Source: Pseudomonadota bacterium
Lineage (GTDB): Bacteria; Pseudomonadota; Alphaproteobacteria; Rhizobiales; Xanthobacteraceae
Direction: 5' to 3'
NCBI GenBank assembly: GCA_023390955.1
Contig: JAEWBW010000656.1
Span: 1 to 13,187, forward strand
Length of the DNA: 13,187 nt
Positions within the stretch are counted from its first letter, which is position 1, and each line of letters starts with the position of its first letter. A program made the position numbers and the translations under genes. The notes below the pieces were generated by a model. The model did not search any database. It had not been told where the DNA came from and saw nothing but the letters and a program-made list of their open reading frames with translations. Of this stretch, positions 1 through 7,663 are shown piece by piece.

Positions 1-135
1 CGGGCCGCGCTTGGCGCGGCGCTCGGCGAAACGGTCGATCATCTGGCTGATGATGCCGCGCGGCTTCCCGGGCTTGGTGGCGGCTGGTCCTTGCCGGACC
101 AGGGGCGATATCTTCTCGAACATGAACGCAGGCAT
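1..135 (-). CDS. N-terminal part of an unrecognised protein, cut by the window edge
   Basis: An open frame of 45 codons runs from an ATG at 135 off the left edge without a stop. It starts MPAFMFEKISPLV and continues with a proline/lysine-rich stretch, then GIISQMIDRFAERRAKR, which looks like an amphipathic basic helix. A good Shine-Dalgarno (GAGAGGA on the minus strand, bases 142-148) lies 6 bases before this ATG, which supports both the gene and this start; a second in-frame ATG at 123 is less well placed. There is no signal peptide, membrane segment or known catalytic motif in the visible part. I do not recognise the family and assign no function. It is divergent from the aminopeptidase gene and shares the upstream region 136-308 with it. 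Confidence 0.55.
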   Translation of the reverse strand, partial: MPAFMFEKISPLVRQGPAATKPGKPRGIISQMIDRFAERRAKRGP

Positions 136-234
136 CGCGTGTCCTCTCGCCGTTGAGATGAAACACTTGCTGTCCCTCGAACGCAGCCTAACCAGAGCTG
201 CGTCCGCATCCCTCAACCAAGCGAATGATTCCAA

Positions 235-247
235 GCACAGTCTGTGC
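235..247. promoter_or_regulatory. 13-base perfect palindrome in the divergent upstream region
   Basis: GCACAG-T-CTGTGC is a perfect inverted repeat with 6-base arms around one central base. It lies 61 bases before the chosen aminopeptidase start and about 100 bases before the divergent gene at 1-135. Such compact dyads are typical operator sites for dimeric repressors, but no regulator gene is next to it and no clear -35/-10 pair was found around it. Assignment as an operator is inference. Confidence 0.25.
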
Positions 248-308
248 CAGATGCGCTGCGATTGCGCCGACATTGCGGAGCGATGTCCGTGCCCCTAAAC
301 TGAGCAGC

Positions 309-2135
309 ATGTTCGAAGCTCATTTCCAGACATTCGAGGAGCCGGAGGCCGGCGTCGCATTGAGCGCGCGGCTCGCAGCGCTCCGCGAGGAACTCGCGCG
401 GCGCAAGCTCACCGGATTCGTGATTCCGCGCGCCGATCAGCAGCAGAACGAATATGTCGCGCCGTCGGAAGAGCGCCTGGCGTGGCTGACCGGCTTCACC
501 GGATCGGCAGGCCTCGCTGCGGTTCTGACGCATGAGGCCGCCTTGTTCGTCGACGGGCGCTACACGATCCAGGCGGCCAAGCAGGTCGACGCCAAGGCCT
601 GGGCGGTCGAGTCGCTGATCGATCCTCCGCCGGAGAGCTGGCTGTCCGCCCATCTCAAGCCGGGCGATCGCCTAGGATTTGATCCGTGGCTGCACACTTC
701 TTCAGCAGCTGAGCGCCTGTCCGCCGCCTGCGCCAAGGCCGGCGCCGAGCTGGTGGCGGTCGACACCAACCCGGTCGATGCGATCTGGCAGGACCGGCCG
801 CAGCCTCCGCTGGCGCCGGTCGCGGTTCACGGCCTGCAATATGCCGGCGCAGCCGAAGCGGAAAAGCTGGCGCAGATCAGGGACGAGATCGACAGGCTCG
901 GCGTCGAGGCGCTGGTGCTCTCCGACAGCCACGCGGTCGCCTGGACCTTCAACATCCGCGGCGGCGACGTCGCGCACACGCCGCTACCGCTGTCCTACGC
1001 GCTGGTGCCGAAGGACGGCCGGCCGACCGTGTTCATCGACCACCGCAAGCTGTCGAACCACACCCGCGATCATCTCGAGCAATCCGCCGACGTTCGCGAG
1101 CCGGACGCGCTGGCGCCGACGCTGATGGCCATGGCCAAGAGCGGCGCGGCGATCGCGCTCGACAACGCCACCGCGGCCGACGCCCTGAGCCGGCTGATCA
1201 CGACCAACGGCGGCAAGCCGGTGCGCGGCGCGGACCCCGTGACGCTGCTGAAGGCCGTCAAGAACGCCACCGAGATCGCGGGCACCAAGACCGCGCATCA
1301 GCGCGACGCGCTGGCGCTGGCGCGTTTCCTCGCTTGGGTCGACCGCGAGGCGCCCACCGGCAAGCTCACCGAGATCGATGCGGTGGAGGCGCTGGAGACG
1401 TTCCGCCGCGACACCGGCGCGCTGAAGGACGTCTCGTTCCCGACCATCTCCGGCACCGGCCCGAACGGCGCCATCGTGCACTACCGCGTCACCCGCAAGA
1501 GCAACCGCCGAATTGCGCGCGGCGATCTCCTGCTGATCGATTCCGGTGCGCAATATGAAGACGGCACCACCGACGTGACGCGCACCATCGCGGTCGGCGA
1601 GCCCACTTCCGAGATGCGCGACCGTTTCACCCGCGTGCTGCGCGGCCACATCGCAATAGCCCGCGCGGTGTTTCCCGACGGCGCCACCGGCGCACAGCTC
1701 GACACGCTGGCGCGGCAATATCTCTGGGCCGCCGGCGTCGATTTCGAGCACGGCACCGGCCACGGTGTCGGCAGTTATCTCTCGGTGCACGAAGGTCCGG
1801 CGCGGATCTCGAAACTCGGCCACGTGCCGCTGAAGCGCGGCATGATCCTCTCCAACGAGCCCGGCTACTACAAGACCGACGCCTTCGGCATCCGCATCGA
1901 GAATCTCGAGCTGGTGGTTGCGACCGAGATCAAGGGCGCCGAGAAGCCGATGAACGCCTTCGAGACGCTGACCCTGGCGCCGATCGATCGCCGGCTGATC
2001 GATGCGAGCATGCTGAGCAAGGATGAGCTCGACTGGCTGAACGCCTACCACGCCCGCGTCAGGGCCGAGGTGCGCCCCGCGCTCGACGACGCGACGAAGG
2101 CGTGGCTGGATCAGGCGACGGCGGAACTGAAGTAG
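309..2135 (+). CDS. pepP: Xaa-Pro aminopeptidase P, M24B family, long three-domain form
   Basis: This cytosolic metallopeptidase removes the N-terminal residue from peptides with proline in second position. With 608 residues it is the size of the eukaryotic-type three-domain enzyme (about 620) rather than the 440-residue E. coli PepP. Two creatinase-like N-terminal domains (about 15-320) precede the pita-bread catalytic domain (about 330-545) and a C-terminal extension. The dinuclear metal ligands are all present: D411 and D422 (in IDSGAQYEDGTTDVT), H485 (HGTGHGVG), E517 (SNEPGYY) and E531 (GIRIENLEL); the accessory histidines H481 and H494 are also kept. The frame is open upstream to an ATG at 225, but similarity begins at MFEAHFQTF, so the ATG at 309 is preferred although its ribosome binding site is weak. 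It appears to be a single-gene unit. Confidence 0.93.
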   Translation: MFEAHFQTFEEPEAGVALSARLAALREELARRKLTGFVIPRADQQQNEYVAPSEERLAWLTGFTGSAGLAAVLTHEAALFVDGRYTIQAAKQVDAKAWAVESLIDPPPESWLSAHLKPGDRLGFDPWLHTSSAAERLSAACAKAGAELVAVDTNPVDAIWQDRPQPPLAPVAVHGLQYAGAAEAEKLAQIRDEIDRLGVEALVLSDSHAVAWTFNIRGGDVAHTPLPLSYALVPKDGRPTVFIDHRKLSNHTRDHLEQSADVREPDALAPTLMAMAKSGAAIALDNATAADALSRLITTNGGKPVRGADPVTLLKAVKNATEIAGTKTAHQRDALALARFLAWVDREAPTGKLTEIDAVEALETFRRDTGALKDVSFPTISGTGPNGAIVHYRVTRKSNRRIARGDLLLIDSGAQYEDGTTDVTRTIAVGEPTSEMRDRFTRVLRGHIAIARAVFPDGATGAQLDTLARQYLWAAGVDFEHGTGHGVGSYLSVHEGPARISKLGHVPLKRGMILSNEPGYYKTDAFGIRIENLELVVATEIKGAEKPMNAFETLTLAPIDRRLIDASMLSKDELDWLNAYHARVRAEVRPALDDATKAWLDQATAELK

Positions 2136-2152
2136 CGCCGCGCATGGCGCTA
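2133..2152 (+). terminator. Stem-loop starting at the pepP stop codon
   Basis: TAGCGCC and GGCGCTA form a perfect 7-base-pair stem around a 6-base loop (2140-2145); the TAG stop codon is the first arm's start. No T-run follows, so this is not a classic intrinsic terminator. It may cap the 3' end of the mRNA or work with Rho. Confidence 0.35.
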
Positions 2153-2210
2153 GGCGGCTGGCGCAAGGCTGCATGAGGCGAGGCCCGTAGAACAACGGCC
2201 TGTCCGCTGG

Positions 2211-2225
2211 CTGTTATTATAACAG
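2211..2225. promoter_or_regulatory. 15-base perfect palindrome, candidate operator of the MFS gene
   Basis: CTGTTAT-T-ATAACAG is a perfect inverted repeat with 7-base arms around one base. It is AT-rich within a GC-rich chromosome and sits 92 bases before the transporter start. TATTAT or TATAAC inside it could act as a -10 element. The form fits a TetR- or MarR-type repressor site, which is common upstream of drug efflux genes. No regulator gene is adjacent, so the binding protein is unknown. Confidence 0.45.
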
Positions 2226-2317
2226 TCCCGAAATCGGTATAGCCGCATTCCGAAACGTCCGTATTCGACTTGCGCGAGCAGGCTAGAGTCCTCCCGACAT
2301 TCGAGAGACGGACACGC

Positions 2318-3598
2318 ATGCACGGCATGACGGGCAAGCCGCCGGGACCGGCAGCACTGCACACCATCGCGACCTCGCGCGTGGTGCTTTTGTTGCTTGT
2401 CGTCATGACCGGCATCGCGCCGATCTCGCTCTACATGCTGGTTCCGGCGCTGCCGATCTTGGCGACGACATTCGGCAGCGACATCTCGATCGCGCAGATG
2501 ACGGTGTCGCTCTACATGGTCGGCATCGCGCTGTCGCAAATCATCATGGGGCCGCTGTCGGACAGGTTCGGCCGACGGCCGGTGCTGCTCGGCGGCCTCG
2601 CTCTGATGGTCGCGGCCAGCGTCGCCTGCATCTTCGCGGAGAACCTGCCGCAACTGATCGCCGCGCGTTTCTTCCAGGCACTGGGCGGTGCCTCCGGCAT
2701 GGTGATCAGCCGCGCCATTATCCGCGACGTCTACGAGCGCGACCGCGTCGCCTCCATGATCAGCCTGGTGGTCGCAGCACTCATGATCGGCCAGATGGTC
2801 TCGCCGCTCACGGGCGGCCTGATCGAGACCGCGTTCGGCTGGCGCGCCATCTTCTACGCCATCACGATCGGTGCGATCGCCGTCACCGTCAGCATCGCGA
2901 TTGCACTGCCCGAGACCCGCCGCGACCGCGCCGCCGGCAGCGGCGGCTTTCGCACCGACGTCAAGGTGCTGATCCGGAATCGCGCCTTCGTCGGCTACGT
3001 GATGTGCCAGGTGCTGGCCTCGCAGATCATCTTCGCCTTCGCCGGCGGCGGTCCCTACATCGTGGTGACGCAGATGGGCCGGACCAGCGCCGAATACGGC
3101 GCGTGGTTCGCCACGACGGGCTTTGCCTATCTCGTCGGCAATCTCCTCTGCGTGCGCTTTGCGCCGCGGCACTCGCTGGAAAAGCTGATCTGGTTTGGCC
3201 TCGCGCTGCAGCTCTGCGGCAGCGTGCTGAACCTGTTCTGGAGCTTTACCGGCTGGAACGAGGCGCCCGGCTGGCTGTTCGGCACGCAGATGATCGTGAT
3301 GGTCGGCAATGCCTTCGTGATGGCGAACTCGGCCGCCGGCGCCATCAGCATACGCCCGGAAGCCGCCGGCACCGCATCAGGCGCAATGGGCTTCCTGCAA
3401 CAGGGCGTCGGCGCGCTGGTGTCGCAATTCGGCGCCTATCTCGGCGGCCACTCCGCAACGACGCTGCCCCTCACCTCCGCCATCCTCGCGATCTCGCTGA
3501 TGTGCGCCACGACCATGATCTTTGTGGTGCCGCGACGGGAGGTGGTGGTGGACGAGAAGCTGATCGAGCAGGCCGAGGAAGACAGCGGGATGGTGTGA
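2318..3598 (+). CDS. MFS drug-resistance efflux transporter, Bcr/CflA type (DHA1)
   Basis: This is a predicted 12-helix inner-membrane proton antiporter of 426 residues, as usual for the Bcr/CflA group, which exports drugs such as bicyclomycin, chloramphenicol or other small molecules. The true substrate cannot be read from sequence. MFS motif A is clear between helices 2 and 3 (GPLSDRFGRRP, residues 78-88). The RFFQALGGASG segment (117-127) with the following SRAIIRDVY is characteristic of this family, and the antiporter motif C region is seen at about 158-167 (GQMVSPLTGG). The C-terminus ends in a short acidic cytoplasmic tail. The ATG at 2318 is chosen over an upstream in-frame TTG at 2270; a purine-rich GAGAGACGGA precedes it. 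The gene is monocistronic, preceded by a palindrome at 2211-2225 and convergent with ligA. Confidence 0.88.
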   Translation: MHGMTGKPPGPAALHTIATSRVVLLLLVVMTGIAPISLYMLVPALPILATTFGSDISIAQMTVSLYMVGIALSQIIMGPLSDRFGRRPVLLGGLALMVAASVACIFAENLPQLIAARFFQALGGASGMVISRAIIRDVYERDRVASMISLVVAALMIGQMVSPLTGGLIETAFGWRAIFYAITIGAIAVTVSIAIALPETRRDRAAGSGGFRTDVKVLIRNRAFVGYVMCQVLASQIIFAFAGGGPYIVVTQMGRTSAEYGAWFATTGFAYLVGNLLCVRFAPRHSLEKLIWFGLALQLCGSVLNLFWSFTGWNEAPGWLFGTQMIVMVGNAFVMANSAAGAISIRPEAAGTASGAMGFLQQGVGALVSQFGAYLGGHSATTLPLTSAILAISLMCATTMIFVVPRREVVVDEKLIEQAEEDSGMV

Positions 3599-3652
3599 GG
3601 CTCCCCTGCCCATCCTCAACCAAAGGCGAAAACAACCCCATGCACAGTAGGA

Positions 3653-3716
3653 CTCGATTTTTGGCATGACGCGGGGTGGATTGTGCGAAGGTCTTGATAT
3701 GGCCGCGCAAATCGAG
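3653..3716. repeat. Inverted repeat in the MFS-ligA convergent gap
   Basis: CTCGATTT (3653-3660) is matched exactly by AAATCGAG (3709-3716), 48 bases apart. The gap between the two convergent stop codons is otherwise without a gene. The pair could be the ends of a degraded small intergenic element or may be chance. Confidence 0.2.
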
Positions 3717-3719
3717 AGC

Positions 3720-3735
3720 GCGGGGCAAACCCCGC
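3720..3735 (-). terminator. Short GC stem-loop just after the ligA stop
   Basis: GCGGGG and CCCCGC pair in a 6-base-pair stem with a CAAA loop, one base beyond the ligA TGA (3737-3739). No convincing T-run follows on the minus strand. As it lies between convergent genes it could slow polymerase from either side. This is a weak terminator candidate. Confidence 0.3.
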
Positions 3736-3736
3736 C

Positions 3737-5893
3737 TCACTCCCCAATCAGTTGCAGCCACTCGTCCTCGGTCAGCACCGTCACCCCGAGCTCGCGCGCC
3801 TTGGTGAGCTTTGAGCCGGCGTCCTCGCCCGCCACGACGTAGTCGGTCTTCTTCGAGACCGAGCCAGCAACCTTGGCGCCGAGACGCTCCGCCATCGCCT
3901 TCGCTTCATCGCGCGTGAACTTCGTCAGCGATCCCGTGAATACCACCGTCTTGTCCGACACCGGCGAGCTCTTGCGCGGCTGCTCGGCGGGCTTCACCTC
4001 GATCTCGGCAAGCAACTCGCCGAGCGCCTTGACATTGCGCGGCTCGGCAAAGAACTCGACCACGGCATCGGCGACGATTTCGCCGATGCCGCCGATATTG
4101 TTGAGGTCCTGATAGGCCTCCGTGGTGTTCTCTTCCTCTCCGACGCCCTTCGCAGCGGCAAGCATCGCCTCGCGAAAATTCTCGATCGTGCCGTAGTGGC
4201 GGGCCAGCAGCTTGGCGTTGCCCTCGCCGACATGGCGGATGCCGAGCGCGAAGATCAGCCGGTGCAGATCGATATTGCGCCGGGCATCGATCGCGTCGAA
4301 CAGATTGCGGACCGAGGTTTCGCCGTACCCCTCGCGCTCCATCAACTTCTTCACCGACCGCTTGTCGCGCTCGCGGAGGGTAAAGATGTCGACCGGCGAC
4401 ATCACGATCCCCTCCTCGTAAAACTCCTGGATCTGCTTCTCGCCAAGGCCATCGATGTCGAAGGCGAGGCGCGAGACGAAATGCTTGAGCCGCTCCACCG
4501 CCTGCGCCGGGCATATCAGCGCTCCGGTGCAGCGCCGCACCGCCTCGCCCTCTTCGCGAACGGCGTGGCTGCCGCAAACAGGGCAGGTCTCGGGAAACTT
4601 GTAGGGCTTTGCATTCTTCGGCCGCTTGTCCATGACGACGCTGACGACCTGGGGAATAACGTCGCCGGCACGCTGGACGACGACGGTGTCGCCGACGCGA
4701 AGATCGACGCCGTCGCGAATGGGGCTGCCGTCGTTGCCGATTCCCTTGATGTAATCCTCGTTGTGCAGCGTCGCATTCGAGACGACGACACCGCCGACCG
4801 TCACCGGCTCGAGCCGCGCAACCGGCGTCATCGCACCGGTACGACCGACCTGGATGTCGATGCCGTTGAGGAGCGTCGTCGCCTGCTCGGCGGCAAACTT
4901 GTGGGCGATCGCCCAGCGCGGGCTGCGCGAGACGAAGCCGAGCCGGTCCTGCCAGTCGAGCCGGTCGACCTTGTAGACAACGCCGTCGATGTCGTAGCCG
5001 AGCGAGGCGCGGTCCTCGCCGATCTTGTTGTAGAATTTCAGGACGTCGTCGACGCTCTTGCACAACTTGGTCAACGGATTGACGACGAAGCCTGCCTTGT
5101 CCATCCACTCGAGCATGCCATGCTGCGTTTCAACCGGCCGCTCGCTCATCTCACCCCAGGTGTAGGCGAAGAATTTCAGCGGCCGTGACGCCGTGACGGA
5201 GACGTCCTTCTGGCGCAACGAGCCCGCCGCAGAGTTTCGCGGATTGGCAAACACCGTATCGTCCGCCGCAGCCTGCTTCTTGTTCAGCTCGAGAAAATCC
5301 TTCTTGAGCATGTAGACTTCGCCGCGCATTTCGCAGGCCGCCGGGATGTTCCGCCCCTTCAGCGTATGCGGGACATCCTTGATGGTGCGGACGTTAGCGG
5401 TCACGTCCTCCCCGGTGAAGCCGTCGCCGCGGGTCGAGGCACGAACCAGCTCGCCATTCTCGTAGCGCAAAGACAATGACAGGCCATCGATCTTGGGCTC
5501 GGCGACCAGCGCCGGAATGTGCTCGTCGTCGAGCTTGAGGAAGCGCCGGATGCGGTCGACGAATTCAGTCACGTCCTCGTCGCTGAAGGCGTTGCCGAGC
5601 GACAGCATCGGGACGACATGCTGCACCTTTGCAAAGCCGCGGGCCGGCGCCGCGCCGACCTTCTGCGTCGGTGAGTCCTGGGTCACGAGATCGGGAAATC
5701 TTGCCTCGATCGCTTCAAGGCGATGTCGCAGCGCGTCGTAGGCCGCGTCCGAAACCGTCGGCGCATCCTTCTGATAATAGCGCTCGTTGTGGCCCTCGAT
5801 CTCCAACGACAGCCGCATGTGCTCCACCTTGGCCTGCGCCTTGGTGAGGTCGGCGACGTCACGAAGCGGTTTTGCTTTTGCTGCTCTTGCCAT
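3737..5893 (-). CDS. ligA: NAD-dependent DNA ligase LigA
   Basis: LigA seals nicks in duplex DNA during replication and repair, using NAD+ to form an enzyme-AMP intermediate. The 718 residues show the full set of domains: the N-terminal Ia domain (about 20-75, with HNERYY and YDALRHRLE), the adenylation domain with the nucleotidyl-lysine K134 in EPKIDGLS, an OB fold (about 325-405), a four-cysteine zinc finger (C437, C440, C455, C461), helix-hairpin-helix repeats (about 475-620) and a C-terminal BRCT domain (about 645-718). It is slightly longer than E. coli LigA (671) because of an Ala/Lys-rich N-terminus and an insertion near 580-595. The ATG at 5893 is the farthest sensible start, although its ribosome binding site is poor. 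It follows recN after 90 bases. Confidence 0.97.
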   Translation of the reverse strand: MARAAKAKPLRDVADLTKAQAKVEHMRLSLEIEGHNERYYQKDAPTVSDAAYDALRHRLEAIEARFPDLVTQDSPTQKVGAAPARGFAKVQHVVPMLSLGNAFSDEDVTEFVDRIRRFLKLDDEHIPALVAEPKIDGLSLSLRYENGELVRASTRGDGFTGEDVTANVRTIKDVPHTLKGRNIPAACEMRGEVYMLKKDFLELNKKQAAADDTVFANPRNSAAGSLRQKDVSVTASRPLKFFAYTWGEMSERPVETQHGMLEWMDKAGFVVNPLTKLCKSVDDVLKFYNKIGEDRASLGYDIDGVVYKVDRLDWQDRLGFVSRSPRWAIAHKFAAEQATTLLNGIDIQVGRTGAMTPVARLEPVTVGGVVVSNATLHNEDYIKGIGNDGSPIRDGVDLRVGDTVVVQRAGDVIPQVVSVVMDKRPKNAKPYKFPETCPVCGSHAVREEGEAVRRCTGALICPAQAVERLKHFVSRLAFDIDGLGEKQIQEFYEEGIVMSPVDIFTLRERDKRSVKKLMEREGYGETSVRNLFDAIDARRNIDLHRLIFALGIRHVGEGNAKLLARHYGTIENFREAMLAAAKGVGEEENTTEAYQDLNNIGGIGEIVADAVVEFFAEPRNVKALGELLAEIEVKPAEQPRKSSPVSDKTVVFTGSLTKFTRDEAKAMAERLGAKVAGSVSKKTDYVVAGEDAGSKLTKARELGVTVLTEDEWLQLIGE

Positions 5894-5947
5894 GCTGCTT
5901 GGATACGACAGAGCGGCCGGAGGGGTAAAGGCACGTTGGGACGTTGT

Positions 5948-5974
5948 TCCCGGCTCGCGCTACGCGCGTCGGGA
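5948..5974. repeat. GC-rich imperfect stem-loop between recN and ligA
   Basis: TCCCG/CGGGA and CGCGC/GCGCG form two 5-base-pair helices separated by a 3x1 internal loop, closed by a TAC loop. It lies 9 bases past the recN stop and 54 before ligA. There is no T-run on the minus strand, so termination before ligA is not implied. Its composition resembles REP-like intergenic hairpins of high-GC rhizobia; the copy number is unknown. Confidence 0.3.
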
Positions 5975-5983
5975 CGGAGCCAC

Positions 5984-7657
5984 TCAGGCCGTCGCCGCCC
6001 GCAGCAGCCGCTCCGCGGCGGCTCTCGCTTCGGCGGTGATCTCGGCACCGGCCAGCATGCGGGCGATCTCCTCGCGGCGGTGGTCGGCGGCGAGGGCGTT
6101 GACGCGGGTGGCAACGCGCTTGCCCTTGTCCAGCGCATCCTTTGAGATCAGCAGATGCTGGTCGGCCCGGGCGGCGACCTGGGGAGCGTGGGTGACGGCC
6201 ATCACCTGGACCTTGCCGGCAAGGCGCGCGAGCCGCGCGCCAATGGCGTCGGCGACCGCGCCGCCCACACCGGTATCGATCTCGTCGAACACCAGGGTCG
6301 GCGCCGAGCCGCGGTCCGACAGCACGACCTTCAGCGCCAGCAGGAAACGCGACAGCTCGCCGCCGGAGGCGACCTTCATCATCGGGCCCGGCTTGGTGCC
6401 GGGATTGGTCTGGACCCAGAACTCGACGCGGTCGAAGCCCTGCGGCCCCGGCGTGGCCTCGTCGGTCTCCACCTGGGTCATGAACTTTGCGCGTTCGAGC
6501 TTGAGGGGGGCGAGCTCGGCGTTGACGGCCTTGTTGAGCTTCTCGGCGGACTTCTGCCGCACCGCCGACAGCTTCTTGGCGGCCGCGGCAAAGCGCGCAT
6601 CAGCCTCGATCGCGGCCCGCTCCAGCTTCTTCAATTGCGAGGCGCCGGCATCGATCAGGACGACGTCGGCGGCGTATTTGGCGGCGAGCGCGGCAAGGCC
6701 ATCGACCGGCGTCGAATATTTGCGCGAGGCCGCGCGCAGTGCGAACAGCCGCTCCTCGATGCGCTCGAGCTCGGCGGGATCGAAATCGGTGGCGGCGAGC
6801 GCGGCCAGCAGGTGCTGGTCGGCCTCCTCCAGCGAATTGATCGCAGCGTCGATCGCGCGCACCGCAGGCTCGACCAGCGCCGGCGAGTTGACGCCGCGGC
6901 GCTCCAGCCGGCGCACGGCTGCCGACAGTGCGGCGGCCGGCGAATTGTGGCCGCCGACGATCTCCTGCGCCTCGCGCAGGTCGGAGGCGATCTTCTCGCC
7001 CTGCATCATGGTGGTGCGGCGCGCGGCGAGCGACGTCTCCTCGCCGTCCTTGGGCGCGAGCTGCTTCAGCTCGTCGGAGGCATGGCGCAGATAATCGGCC
7101 TCGCGCGCAGCGCGCTCCATGCCGGCGCGATGCTCCTCCAGCGCGGTGTCGGCGGCGCGGCGGGCGGCCCACAGCGTTTCGACCGCGGCGACGTCCTTCT
7201 CGAGGCCTGCGAAGGCGTCGAGCAGGCGGCGGTGCGTGGCGGCGTCGACCAGCGCACGCTCGTCATGCTGGCCGTGGATCTCGACCAGCGCGGCGCCGAC
7301 CGCCTTCAGGGTCTGCACGCTGATCGACTGGTCGTTGATGAAGGCGCGGGTGCGTCCGTCGGCGAGTTGAACCCGGCGCAGGATCATCTCGCCGGTGTCG
7401 TCCAGTCCGTTCTCGGCGAGGATCTTTGCCGCAGGGTGATTCTTCGGCACGTCGAACACGGCCGTGACCTGGCCCTGCTCCGCGCCGTGGCGCACGAGGC
7501 CGGCATCGCCGCGGCCGCCGAGCGCCAGCGCAAAGGCATCGAGCAGGATGGATTTACCCGCACCGGTCTCGCCGGTCAGAACCGCAAGTCCGGTGGCGAA
7601 TTCGATATCGAGCCGTTCGATCAGGACGATGTCACGGATCGACAGACGCGCCAGCAT
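5984..7657 (-). CDS. recN: DNA repair protein RecN (SMC-like ATPase)
   Basis: RecN acts early in recombinational repair of double-strand breaks as a cytosolic SMC-like ATPase. The 557 residues match the family's usual 550-560. The N-terminal half-ATPase starts at residue 1 (MLARLSIRDIVLIERLDIEF) with Walker A GETGAGKS (29-36, K35). A long Ala/Glu/Lys/Arg-rich coiled-coil arm follows (about 150-400). The C-terminal half carries the ABC signature SGGELSR (431-437), Walker B LVFDEID (D458, E459) and the switch histidine H490 in AVTHAPQVA. The start lies 6 bases after the bamD stop with no clear Shine-Dalgarno, so translation is probably coupled to bamD. Pairing with bamD is the common rhizobial order. 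Confidence 0.97.
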   Translation of the reverse strand: MLARLSIRDIVLIERLDIEFATGLAVLTGETGAGKSILLDAFALALGGRGDAGLVRHGAEQGQVTAVFDVPKNHPAAKILAENGLDDTGEMILRRVQLADGRTRAFINDQSISVQTLKAVGAALVEIHGQHDERALVDAATHRRLLDAFAGLEKDVAAVETLWAARRAADTALEEHRAGMERAAREADYLRHASDELKQLAPKDGEETSLAARRTTMMQGEKIASDLREAQEIVGGHNSPAAALSAAVRRLERRGVNSPALVEPAVRAIDAAINSLEEADQHLLAALAATDFDPAELERIEERLFALRAASRKYSTPVDGLAALAAKYAADVVLIDAGASQLKKLERAAIEADARFAAAAKKLSAVRQKSAEKLNKAVNAELAPLKLERAKFMTQVETDEATPGPQGFDRVEFWVQTNPGTKPGPMMKVASGGELSRFLLALKVVLSDRGSAPTLVFDEIDTGVGGAVADAIGARLARLAGKVQVMAVTHAPQVAARADQHLLISKDALDKGKRVATRVNALAADHRREEIARMLAGAEITAEARAAAERLLRAATA

Positions 7658-7663
7658 GGGAGA

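Noticed and set aside
225..308. N-terminal extension of pepP from the ATG at 225
   Set aside because: The 28 extra residues (rich in Cys, Arg and Ala) do not look like a signal peptide or family sequence, and MFEAHFQTF at 309 fits the family start.
984..2195. A 403-codon minus-strand open frame opposite pepP
   Set aside because: The plus-strand frame holds all five metal ligands in order; the opposite frame is an Arg/Ala-rich shadow.
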